Made by a program: the position numbers and the translations under genes. A DNA stretch of 32,204 nucleotides, taken from NCBI GenBank assembly GCA_012960135.1, contig DUBW01000077.1, positions 32,351 through 64,554 of the forward strand. The letters are read 5' to 3'. The notes beneath the pieces are model-generated. The model worked only from the letters and a program-made list of their open reading frames with translations, searched no databases and was not told the DNA's origin. Shown piece after piece: positions 1 to 6,944 of this stretch (position 1 is its first letter; every line of letters starts with the position of its first letter). The DNA comes from Methyloprofundus sp. GTDB taxonomy: Bacteria > Pseudomonadota > Gammaproteobacteria > Methylococcales > Methylomonadaceae.

Positions 1-114
1 TGGGGCGCCGAAGGCATTAGCGGTCGCGTTAAGTTTTTGCCGCTTGCTTGGGCTGGGATGCCCAAAACAAGCTTTCGCAAAAATAGCGACTCCCCGTTGC
101 CTGCTTTAAAGTTA
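1..114 (+). other. Open frame entering from the left edge, unassigned
   Basis: The frame starting at base 1 is open from the window edge and runs without a stop into the lipoprotein start at 115. The encoded residues (WGAEGISGRVKFLPLAW and onward) match no family I recognise. It could be the last part of an upstream gene that has lost its stop codon, or simply non-coding sequence. Only the left-hand flanking sequence would decide. Confidence 0.3.
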
Positions 115-527
115 ATGAAAATCCTGCTCATCTTCCTGATAGCAAGTTTTTTAAATGCCTGTGCTGAGCAAGCAACTCGGCCAGGAAGCCTGACCTCCAC
201 CTGTGTATTTCCCAATAAGTAAGTAGCACCGGGATGGGTTTGTGGGCAGCCAGATAATGTTATTAAAGCTGGAGCCGATAAGTACCATCAAAGGGATTAG
301 TACTGCAACAGTTGTAGGTGCTGAACAATACCGCCAATGAAATTGGGCCAGAAGGTAGAGCATATATGTTATTAGGCCTAGATGGAAATAGCAGTAGCAC
401 TTTACTGGAGAGTACCATAAAAACCAGTATGCAACAGGATCAGGCTTTATGGCAAAAATTTAAAGGTAGTAAATCATTCGCTGATTTAGCTGCTAATATT
501 GCTTCTAATGAAAGATTAGAGCAATAA
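115..527 (+). pseudogene. Broken LPP20-like outer-membrane lipoprotein gene
   Basis: ATG at 115 begins a classic lipoprotein signal (MKILLIFLIASFLNACAEQ, lipobox LNAC). The frame meets TAA at 220-222 but continues open after it with VAPGWVCGQPDNVIKAG, a pattern typical of LPP20-family lipoproteins. The TAA sits where CAA (Gln) would give a smooth reading, so a C-to-T nonsense change is the simplest explanation. Around 290 the reading must shift to another frame (ISTATVVGAEQYR), and near 318 to a third frame, which runs to 527 and carries a plausible C-terminal part (GRAYMLLGLDG, ALWQKFKGSKSFADL). Some middle sequence also seems missing. I read this as a pseudogene with one nonsense and at least two frame changes. 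The LPP20 label rests on recalled family patterns. LPP20-type genes often sit beside other small lipoprotein genes, as here. Confidence 0.55.
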
Positions 528-634
528 ATAATCAAAAGGAAACAGAGGGCAACTGAGCTTCGGTTTTTTCTGTAGTTAGTTCCCCTAATAAAATTATTGT
601 ATATCGTGTACTGTTACTAAGAGTAATTAATAAA

Positions 635-1180
635 ATGAAAAAAATCGCTTTACTTATTTGTCTTAACTGGCTGTTAGCCGGCTGTAGTGGTTTTGCCAAT
701 AAACAAGAGCCAGCTCCTGTGTATGGCAAAAGTGGTGCAAAGGATCGCTCCACAAGTAATAAGCAAGCGGATCAAACGGCACTGCTTAAAGGGGTGCAAG
801 ATTCGGTTATTCTTAAGCAGCAGGAACTTGCTGTTAAATCACAGGCGCTTTCATCATCATCTTTTTCTGTCGTTGTCGCACTGCTTACAGAAGCGGATGA
901 TAGTTATAAACAGGGTAATTTGGATGAGTCGGTAGCTACTATTGAGCGTGCATTACACATAGAGCCACGCAATCCTTTTTTGCTGTATAAATTAGCCGCT
1001 TTACGATTAGAGCAAAGGCAGCCTGATCTGGCTGAAAATCTGGCAAAAAAATCTGCATTATTAGCGGAAGGAAATGCAAGTTTAAAAAAACAGAACTGGT
1101 TATTGATTGCAGAGGCCCGTGATCAAAAAGGTAATCAGGCTGGAGCCAAAGCAGCAAGAAACAAAGCGAGTAAATTCTAG
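635..1180 (+). CDS. TPR-containing lipoprotein
   Basis: This is a 181-residue protein with a lipoprotein signal: MKKIALLICLNWLLAGCSG, with lipobox LAGC and the acylated Cys near residue 17. A polar, Gln/Ser-rich linker follows. The C-terminal half reads as one or two tetratricopeptide-like helix pairs (ALLTEADDSYKQGNLDESVA, TIERALHIEPRNPFLLYKLA, ALRLEQRQPDLAENLAKKSA). It is therefore probably anchored to the inner leaflet of the outer membrane and used as a protein-protein adaptor. It follows the broken LPP20-like gene, and I suspect the two once formed a lipoprotein cluster. Its partner is unknown. There is no obvious strong ribosome binding site, but the ATG at 635 fits the signal peptide exactly. 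Confidence 0.75.
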   Translation: MKKIALLICLNWLLAGCSGFANKQEPAPVYGKSGAKDRSTSNKQADQTALLKGVQDSVILKQQELAVKSQALSSSSFSVVVALLTEADDSYKQGNLDESVATIERALHIEPRNPFLLYKLAALRLEQRQPDLAENLAKKSALLAEGNASLKKQNWLLIAEARDQKGNQAGAKAARNKASKF

Positions 1181-1203
1181 GATATAGTGTGGGACGTTAC
1201 ATT

Positions 1204-2088
1204 ATGCAAGCATGGCAAGCGGTCATCAGGCAGATTGAACAGGCAACCGAGGAAAATTTTAATTGTCAAAAAGTCATCGCCATGCATGGCGGTGATATTA
1301 ATCAGGTCTATCAGTTGCAAGGCGCGGAGAAAAGTTACTTCGTAAAACTTAATCGCGCCGAGTTACTGGTCATGTTTGAAGTAGAAGCATTGGGCCTGCA
1401 GGAATTGGCGCAAACTAAAACATTACGCATACCGGAAACTATTTGCTATGGCATTAATGGTAGTCATGCGTTTTTAGTACTGGAATATGTCGCATTAAAA
1501 TCAGCAAATTCGACCACGCAGCGGCAGTTAGGCAAACAATTGGTACAGCTACATCAAACTAGGCAAGACTATTTTGGCTGGCATCATGATAATTTTATAG
1601 GCAGTCATACGCAGAAAAATACTAGAGCAGGAGATTGGGTCACATTCTGGCAAAATCAGCGCTTGCAAGCACAGCTGCAAATGGCTGCAGATAATGGATA
1701 TACAGGAAAAGTACAGCAATTAGGTGAGCAGCTTTATCATTATATCCCCGATTTTTTTTCCTCCTATCAGCCACAGGCTTCATTACTACATGGTGATTTA
1801 TGGTCAGGCAATGCTGCGTCAGATTCCTCTGGGCATGCGATTATCTATGATCCCGCCTGTTATTATGGGGACCGCGAGGCTGATATAGCCATGACAGAAC
1901 TATTTGGTGGCTTTGGGACAGATTTTTATGCCGCTTATAATGAACATTGGGCTTTAGATGCTGATTATAAAGCCCGTAAGACTTTATATAACTTATATCA
2001 TATTCTCAATCACCTGAATCTATTCGGTAGCGGTTATTTACGTCAGGCAGAAGCAATGATGCAGCAACTGATAAGTGAATGTAGTTAA
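1204..2088 (+). CDS. Fructosamine/ketosamine-3-kinase family protein
   Basis: This is a cytoplasmic kinase of the fructosamine-3-kinase family, which phosphorylates sugar adducts on protein amines so that they break down (deglycation). The 294 residues carry the family hallmarks: an N-terminal lobe with GGDINQVYQL and FVKLN, the hinge LVLEYV, the catalytic loop LLHGDLWSGN with Asp near 198, and the metal-binding segment IYDPACYYGDREADIAMTEL. Bacterial members are usually about 290 residues, so the protein looks full length. I chose ATG 1204 because family members begin close to it (MQAWQAVIRQIEQ). An in-frame GTG at 1189 would add only five residues. It starts just after the TPR lipoprotein and is probably co-transcribed with it. 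The substrate in bacteria is not well settled. Confidence 0.9.
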   Translation: MQAWQAVIRQIEQATEENFNCQKVIAMHGGDINQVYQLQGAEKSYFVKLNRAELLVMFEVEALGLQELAQTKTLRIPETICYGINGSHAFLVLEYVALKSANSTTQRQLGKQLVQLHQTRQDYFGWHHDNFIGSHTQKNTRAGDWVTFWQNQRLQAQLQMAADNGYTGKVQQLGEQLYHYIPDFFSSYQPQASLLHGDLWSGNAASDSSGHAIIYDPACYYGDREADIAMTELFGGFGTDFYAAYNEHWALDADYKARKTLYNLYHILNHLNLFGSGYLRQAEAMMQQLISECS

Positions 2089-2129
2089 AATATTAGTTGT
2101 CAGTCTACTATCGGTGGATTACTGATAAG

Positions 2130-2169
2130 CAAAAAAAACGACTGCTAACCTGAAAAGGTTAGCAGTCGT
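2130..2169 (-). terminator. Rho-independent terminator of the yciB-ppiC operon
   Basis: A perfect 13-bp stem (ACGACTGCTAACC at 2138-2150 and its complement at 2157-2169) closes a six-base loop. Read on the minus strand, the stem is followed by eight T residues (A-tract at 2130-2137), the textbook form. It lies just past the stop of the parvulin lipoprotein gene at 2193. It may also slow plus-strand transcripts from the fructosamine kinase, but on that side there is no T-tract. Confidence 0.9.
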
Positions 2170-2192
2170 CATTGTAGCTGAATAAAATTAAA

Positions 2193-3125
2193 TTACTCTG
2201 CTGCTGGTATTACTTCAATTGTTTCAGTTACAGTATCAGATGTTGGCGTAACTTCTTCAGTGACTGTTTCAACAACTGTAGCCACAGGTGCAGGCTCTGT
2301 TACAGGAACAAGTATTTCAACTTGTGCGCTACTAAGCAATGAATCAAGGTAATTAGTCAGTTTTTCTCTTTGTACTAATGGCTCTAACTGCGCTTTAACT
2401 GCTTCAAATGGAGGCGGAGTCTGTACTCTAATATCTTCAAGAATAATGATATGCCAGCCAAACTGTGTTTGAACAGGTGTTTTTGTATATTTTCCTTTTT
2501 CTAGTTGCGCGACAGCTTCTGAAAAAGGAGCAACCATTTGCTTAGGACCGAACCAACCTAAATCTCCACCCTGAGTATTAGACGGGCCCGTTGAATTTTC
2601 TTTAGCCAATGTTGCGAAATCAGCACCTTTATCAAGCTTAGCAATAATCGCTACTGCTTCTGGTTCATCTTTAACCAGGATATGGCGTGCTTTATACTCT
2701 GTACCACCAGCAGTATCAGCGATTTGCTTGTCATATGCAGCTTTTAAATCAGCATCAGTCACCGGATTTGATTTGATATAGTCTTCTACAGCAAGTTGAG
2801 ATAATACTGAAGCTCTCATCATTGCCAGGCGTTCTACTGTTTCAGGTGTTTGATCCAGGCCTTTGCTTTGCGCTTCCTGAACTAGCAATTCTGTTTTAAT
2901 CAACTGATCAATCAGTTTGTCTTTTGGATAGTTCTGGCCTTTAACGCGTTCACTGACTTCTTTAGTTAGAGTATCTAGAGCTGATTTACTGATATATTGC
3001 CCGTTTACCACGATTGCAGCATCTTCTTTCTGGATGTTTGGCGTTGCAGCATTATTGGTATTTTGCTGGCAGCCTGTTACAAATATTGTGCTGGCAAGTA
3101 AAAATGGAATTGCTTTAAGTTTCAT
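2193..3125 (-). CDS. Parvulin-type peptidyl-prolyl isomerase lipoprotein
   Basis: This is a 310-residue periplasmic folding factor of the PpiC/PrsA/SurA type. The N-terminus is a lipoprotein signal (MKLKAIPFLLASTIFVTGCQ, lipobox VTGC). Residues about 40-140 form the SurA-like helical chaperone part (GQYISKSALDTLTKEVSERV). Residues about 140-235 form one parvulin domain, with the diagnostic ARHILVKDE, GGDLGWFG and TQFGWHIIILE stretches. The last 35 or so residues are unusual: Thr/Glu/Val-rich, acidic and probably disordered. AAAGGA lies before the start. It is the last gene of a tight minus-strand operon, 12 bases after bolA, and is followed by a strong terminator. The same order (yciB, yciI, bolA, parvulin) is common in gammaproteobacteria. 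Confidence 0.93.
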   Translation of the reverse strand: MKLKAIPFLLASTIFVTGCQQNTNNAATPNIQKEDAAIVVNGQYISKSALDTLTKEVSERVKGQNYPKDKLIDQLIKTELLVQEAQSKGLDQTPETVERLAMMRASVLSQLAVEDYIKSNPVTDADLKAAYDKQIADTAGGTEYKARHILVKDEPEAVAIIAKLDKGADFATLAKENSTGPSNTQGGDLGWFGPKQMVAPFSEAVAQLEKGKYTKTPVQTQFGWHIIILEDIRVQTPPPFEAVKAQLEPLVQREKLTNYLDSLLSSAQVEILVPVTEPAPVATVVETVTEEVTPTSDTVTETIEVIPAAE

Positions 3126-3137
3126 AAATGTAATCCT

Positions 3138-3404
3138 TTAGTTTGACTCGGTTGGTGTGAAAGCTTCTATACCCAGAGCGTGGATTTCTTGCTTCATTAA
3201 ATCACCCAGGGCTTTATAAATTAATTGGTGACGCTGTACCAGTGTTTTCCCCGTAAAGGCATCGGATACAATCGTTACATGATAATGTCCACCTCCACTT
3301 TGAGTGCCAGCATGCCCGGCATGAGCCTGGCTGTTATCGGCTATTTCAAGGCGTTCGGGTGCTAAGGCAGCGCTTAGTTTTGATTTAATTAAATCGATAG
3401 TCAT
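3138..3404 (-). CDS. bolA: BolA family protein
   Basis: An 88-residue BolA-fold protein. BolA proteins pair with monothiol glutaredoxins through a shared Fe-S cluster and influence morphology and stress responses. The KH-like core is clear: [19 protein letters not shown], then [25 protein letters not shown], and the helix [21 protein letters not shown] with its conserved Arg-His. Histidines in HAGHAG and GHYHV are candidate cluster ligands. The start overlaps the yciI stop by four bases, so the two are translationally coupled. I chose the bolA symbol rather than ibaG because of the conserved HxGH-type loop, but the two are hard to tell apart by eye. Confidence 0.9.
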   Translation of the reverse strand: MTIDLIKSKLSAALAPERLEIADNSQAHAGHAGTQSGGGHYHVTIVSDAFTGKTLVQRHQLIYKALGDLMKQEIHALGIEAFTPTESN

Positions 3405-3703
3405 TGTGGGAATACTTGTTTAAAGGGCTTAACGGAAACATGTGCATAGACGCCAGCAGCTACATAAGAGTCAGCGTCGGCCCAGTCTTTGGCTGCTTCC
3501 AGGCTGGAAAATTCTGCAATAACCAGGCTACCAGTAAAACCGGCATCTCCAGGTGTATTGCTGTCTATAGCTGGATGCGGTCCTGCAATAACCAGACGAC
3601 CTTCATCCTGTAAGTTTTGCAAGCGCAGTATATGAGCCGGGCGTACAGACATTCTTCTGTCCAGACTGTCTGCAACATCTTCACTTAAAATGGCATATAG
3701 CAT
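3401..3703 (-). CDS. yciI: YciI family protein
   Basis: This is a 100-residue YciI-like protein with a ferredoxin-like alpha+beta fold. The family is poorly understood, and active-site His/Asp residues have been proposed from structures. Visible signatures are [18 protein letters not shown], the segment [20 protein letters not shown] with the conserved His, GPHPAID, and the C-terminal [20 protein letters not shown]. The protein is full length and has no signal peptide, so it should be cytoplasmic. It lies between yciB (five bases upstream) and bolA (four-base overlap). This gene order is widely conserved, but its functional meaning is unknown. Confidence 0.92.
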   Translation of the reverse strand: MLYAILSEDVADSLDRRMSVRPAHILRLQNLQDEGRLVIAGPHPAIDSNTPGDAGFTGSLVIAEFSSLEAAKDWADADSYVAAGVYAHVSVKPFKQVFPQ

Positions 3704-3708
3704 GATAT

Positions 3709-4272
3709 TTATTCCTCTGCTTCAGAATCTGATACGTTTTCAGGATCAGGCATATAGCGATACATGAAAACAACCTGTAACAAAATAAACACAGCCATTA
3801 ACGCAGGCACACCAAAGGTTTTAAAATTTACCCAGGCTTCGGTGTCGTAATTAAACATTACATAGATATTGATACAGCCTACACTGATAAAGAATAGGGC
3901 CCAGACAAAATTTAAAATGGACCAGACCTTGCCGGGAAGTTCAATATTTTCCCCCATCATTTTTTCGATAATGGTCTTTTTTCCAATAAAGTGACTGCCG
4001 AGTAATACTCCGCCAAATAGCCATTCTATAATGGTGAGTTTCCATTTGATAAATTGCTCGTCTTGTAAATATAGCGTTGCTCCGCCCATAGTCACCATTA
4101 AGCCTAAAGTAACCCACTGCATAGTCTCAACTTTTTTGTGTCTGAACCAGTTATAGGTAACCTGGATAATGGTAGCGACAATCACCACACCCGTGGCAAC
4201 GTATAAGTCATAGTTTTTATAAGCAATAAAAAACAGGACGATGGGGAAGAAATCAAAAAGTATTTTATTCAT
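3709..4272 (-). CDS. yciB: YciB-type septation/inner-membrane protein
   Basis: A 187-residue inner-membrane protein of the YciB (intracellular septation protein A) family, which links cell-envelope synthesis and division. Five or so hydrophobic segments are visible: [77 protein letters not shown], and [20 protein letters not shown]. The N-terminal FFPIVLFF and the central [20 protein letters not shown] are family hallmarks. The C-terminal tail is acidic. It is the first gene of the minus-strand operon. Its promoter must lie in the 180-base divergent gap before 4452. Confidence 0.93.
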   Translation of the reverse strand: MNKILFDFFPIVLFFIAYKNYDLYVATGVVIVATIIQVTYNWFRHKKVETMQWVTLGLMVTMGGATLYLQDEQFIKWKLTIIEWLFGGVLLGSHFIGKKTIIEKMMGENIELPGKVWSILNFVWALFFISVGCINIYVMFNYDTEAWVNFKTFGVPALMAVFILLQVVFMYRYMPDPENVSDSEAEE

Positions 4273-4422
4273 GAAAAAAGAAGTGGGGACTAGAAAGTAA
4301 AAATCAATACTTTTAACGGGTATATGCTATAAATTGATTGATATAGGTTAGTTTTACTAGACAAATAATTTCGTAATTGTAGATGTTTTTTTTACTTTTG
4401 TACATGAACTATCAAGGCTTTC

Positions 4423-4431
4423 TGCTAGAAT
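4423..4431 (+). promoter_or_regulatory. Candidate extended -10 promoter for the DUF1244 operon
   Basis: TGCTAGAAT matches the extended -10 pattern (TGn followed by a TATAAT-like hexamer) and lies about 20 bases before the ATG at 4452. There is no good -35 hexamer at the usual distance, which is acceptable for extended -10 promoters. This is sequence matching only. Confidence 0.4.
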
Positions 4432-4451
4432 AAATTGTTTATTTAGGGGTA

Positions 4452-4748
4452 ATGATGGACGCTAATATACAAACACAGCTAGAAGCAGCTGCTTTTAGAC
4501 AATTAGTCGCGCATTTACAAGCGCATACCGAAGTACAAAATATTGATCTAATGAATCTGGCTGATTTTTGTCGTAACTGTCTGGCCAAATGGTACCTGGC
4601 TGCAGCAGAAGCTAACGATGTGCCTATGGATTATGATGCGGCGCGAGAATATGTTTATGGCATGGCATACAATGATTGGAAAGATCAGTTTCATAAACCG
4701 GCTACAGCAGAGCAACTCGAACTATTTGAAAGCAAAAAAGGGGCTTAG
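4452..4748 (+). CDS. DUF1244 family protein
   Basis: A 98-residue protein of the DUF1244 family. The recognisable core is FRQLVAHLQAHTEVQNIDLM, then NLADFCRNCLAKWYLAAAE with its two conserved cysteines, and YDAAREYVYGMAYNDWKDQF. The function is unknown; the Cys pair could bind metal or be redox active, which is inference. ATG at 4452 is followed directly by a second ATG at 4455, and either could be used. The stop is four bases before the methyltransferase start, so the two genes form an operon. Confidence 0.88.
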   Translation: MMDANIQTQLEAAAFRQLVAHLQAHTEVQNIDLMNLADFCRNCLAKWYLAAAEANDVPMDYDAAREYVYGMAYNDWKDQFHKPATAEQLELFESKKGA

Positions 4749-4752
4749 TTTC

Positions 4753-5484
4753 ATGGATGATAGCCAGTTTGATGCTATGTTTTCGGGGGTAATAGGCGAG
4801 GAATATGAGACTCTAAAATTAATTTGCCCTTTGGCAACTAAGATGAGTCAACTTGTCGGCATGACTGTACAAGAATATGCTGACACTCATCCAGGTCAGG
4901 TGCTTTCTGTGTTGGAATTAGGCGGTGGTACCGGAATTACTACTCTGGCAATTCTAAACGCGAGTGACGCAGTTAATGTTATGTCGGTTGATAGTGAGCC
5001 TACTATGCAGAGCCAGGCAAAAAAGAGTCTAATGCAATGGGCGAAGCAAGGGCGCCTTTTGTTTGATGGAAGGGATGCCTTAACGGCATTAAAAAATACC
5101 CCTGATGCCAGCATCGATCTTATGGCTTCCGCGTATACCCTGCATAATTTTCTAGATACTTATCGTGCAGAAGTCATCACTGAGATTTTTCGTGTGCTAA
5201 AACCAGGTGGGCAATTTATTAATGGTGATCGTTATGGTCTGGATGATATTTCAGACCATACCCGCCTTCTGCAAAATGATATAGCCGGGTATTTTGATGT
5301 GCTGGTAAGACTTAAAAAGTTTGCTGTGTTGCAGCACTGGATTGTACATTTATTTGCTGATGAATCAGAAAATCATGTTATGCGTGAGTCGTTCTCTTTA
5401 CAACAGTTAAAACAAGCTTGCTTTAAAGAAATTAATCTAAGCCATCGCTGTGAAGGCAATGCCCTGGTAACAGCGGTAAAATAA
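4753..5484 (+). CDS. Class I SAM-dependent methyltransferase
   Basis: A 243-residue cytoplasmic methyltransferase with a Rossmann fold. Motif I is VLELGGGTGITTL (about residues 53-65). The acidic end of strand 2 is VMSVDSEPT (Asp near 80). DLMASAYTLHNF corresponds to motif IV, and FRVLKPGGQFINGD to the following helix and strand. The C-terminal third (ESFSLQQLKQACFKEINLSH) is the usual small-molecule methyltransferase tail. The frame is open upstream to 4618, but that part overlaps DUF1244 and does not resemble a methyltransferase N-terminus. I therefore start at ATG 4753, which gives a four-base gap. The substrate cannot be told from sequence. Co-transcription with DUF1244 suggests a shared pathway. 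Confidence 0.85.
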   Translation: MDDSQFDAMFSGVIGEEYETLKLICPLATKMSQLVGMTVQEYADTHPGQVLSVLELGGGTGITTLAILNASDAVNVMSVDSEPTMQSQAKKSLMQWAKQGRLLFDGRDALTALKNTPDASIDLMASAYTLHNFLDTYRAEVITEIFRVLKPGGQFINGDRYGLDDISDHTRLLQNDIAGYFDVLVRLKKFAVLQHWIVHLFADESENHVMRESFSLQQLKQACFKEINLSHRCEGNALVTAVK

Positions 5485-5501
5485 TGGCCCTTGTAAAGCA
5501 T

Positions 5502-5596
5502 GGCTTTAGCCCGCTTTTTTAACAGACTTTTAATAACTGGCGGACATAAAGTCCCATGTTACGTTGGAAATTATCCATAGCGGACTGAAGTCCGCT
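5502..5596. repeat. REP-like palindromic repeat region (two units)
   Basis: The gap between the methyltransferase and the ABC permease holds GGCTTTAGCCCGC at 5502-5514. At 5579-5596 there is a perfect palindrome, AGCGGACT-GA-AGTCCGCT. Both arms recall the GGCTTTAGCC elements found in several other gaps of this window. No gene fits here, and no trace of an oppB-like permease was seen. The first unit, followed by TTTTTT, may also end transcription of the methyltransferase. Confidence 0.6.
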
Positions 5597-5612
5597 CTAC
5601 GAAATATAAGCT

Positions 5613-6944
5613 ATGATCATTTTATGGACTGATGCGCTGATTTATATATTGATTGCGATTGTCACCCTGCTATTTTTTAGTTTACGCGGCAAACAACACT
5701 TTGTACGCCCGTGGAAAAAAATTTCGCATAACAGAACAGCAATGGTTGCACTGGTTTTTTTAGTGTTTTTTTTAGTCATCGGCCTGCTGGATTCAATACA
5801 TTTTAGACCCACAAATAGTCAGAATAATGACATTATCAGTGTACTGGATTACTGGGTCAATCCGATACGATTAAAGCAAGAAAAAAGCTATTCAGCGCCT
5901 TTCTCAGCTAATCTATATAGTAAAGAATTGATCATGAATTCAGGGCAGGCTCCTTATTGGGGTTACCCCCGCTTAGAATATGGCGGTAGGCATTTAAGTG
6001 ATGTTCAGGCACAGAAAGCGGGTGATATTTTAGCCAAAGCCACCCTAGGTTTTTTGAAAGGAACCGCTGTTATTTTTATCCTTTTTTATGCCTATCATTT
6101 ATTATGGCAACGCACATTTTTTAGTAATAAAGCCGTTAACACGATTTTTGCGACTCTTTTTTTCCTGGTGAGTAGTAGTTATATGTTACTGGAACTCACT
6201 ACTTATTATCATGTGATGGGTACCGATAAAGTAGGTGAAGATGTTTTTTATCAGACCATAAAAAGTATCCGCACCGGGCTGGTTATTGGGTCATTAACTA
6301 CGTTGATTATGTTGCCACTGGCAATAGTATTTGGTATTTTAGCTGGATTTTTTCGTGGCTGGGTGGATGATATTATTCAATATATCTATACCACTCTAAA
6401 CTCGATCCCCGGCGTGTTATTAATTGCCGCTTCGATCCTGATGGTTCAAGTGTATATGGCGAATCATCAGGAACAATTTACCAGCCTGGTGGCACGCGCT
6501 GATATGCGCCTGTTATTTCTCTGCTTAATCCTGGGCGTAACCAGTTGGACAGGGCTTTGTCGTATGCTGCGCGCAGAAACCTTAAAAATACGCGAAATGG
6601 AATATGTCCAGGCCGCACAGGCTTTAGGCGTACCCCGCCGGGTGATTTTATATCGCCATATTTTACCTAATGTGATGCATATCGTATTAATCTCAGTGGT
6701 TCTGGATTTTAGCTCTTTGGTGCTGGCTGAAGCGGTACTTTCTTATGTCAATATCGGTGTGGACCCAACTACTTATAGCTGGGGTAACATGATTAATGGT
6801 GCGCGGCTGGAAATGGCGCGTGAACCGGTCGTATGGTGGTCACTCGCGGCATCATTTCTGTTTATGTTTACCCTGGTGCTTGCAGCTAATTTATTTGCTG
6901 ATAGCGTCAGAGACGCGTTTGACCCTAGACGCGTTCAATCATGA
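5613..6944 (+). CDS. OppC/YejE-like ABC transporter permease
   Basis: An inner-membrane permease of the dipeptide/oligopeptide (MetI-like) ABC class. The C-terminal core has the EAA loop that contacts the ATPase (MEYVQAAQALGVPRRVILYRHILPN). Around it are membrane segments such as GLVIGSLTTLIMLPLAIVFG and SLAASFLFMFTLVLAANLFA. At 443 residues it is longer than usual OppC (about 300). The extra N-terminal part carries added hydrophobic segments and a periplasmic stretch. Its stop overlaps the ATPase start as ATGA, so the two are coupled. No second permease or periplasmic binding protein lies next to it, which is odd because this family normally works as a heterodimer. The substrate is probably peptides, by family only. 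Confidence 0.85.
   Translation: MIILWTDALIYILIAIVTLLFFSLRGKQHFVRPWKKISHNRTAMVALVFLVFFLVIGLLDSIHFRPTNSQNNDIISVLDYWVNPIRLKQEKSYSAPFSANLYSKELIMNSGQAPYWGYPRLEYGGRHLSDVQAQKAGDILAKATLGFLKGTAVIFILFYAYHLLWQRTFFSNKAVNTIFATLFFLVSSSYMLLELTTYYHVMGTDKVGEDVFYQTIKSIRTGLVIGSLTTLIMLPLAIVFGILAGFFRGWVDDIIQYIYTTLNSIPGVLLIAASILMVQVYMANHQEQFTSLVARADMRLLFLCLILGVTSWTGLCRMLRAETLKIREMEYVQAAQALGVPRRVILYRHILPNVMHIVLISVVLDFSSLVLAEAVLSYVNIGVDPTTYSWGNMINGARLEMAREPVVWWSLAASFLFMFTLVLAANLFADSVRDAFDPRRVQS

Noticed and set aside
4618-4752. Upstream extension of the methyltransferase
   Set aside because: It overlaps DUF1244 in another frame and has no methyltransferase features; ATG 4753 gives a normal N-terminus.
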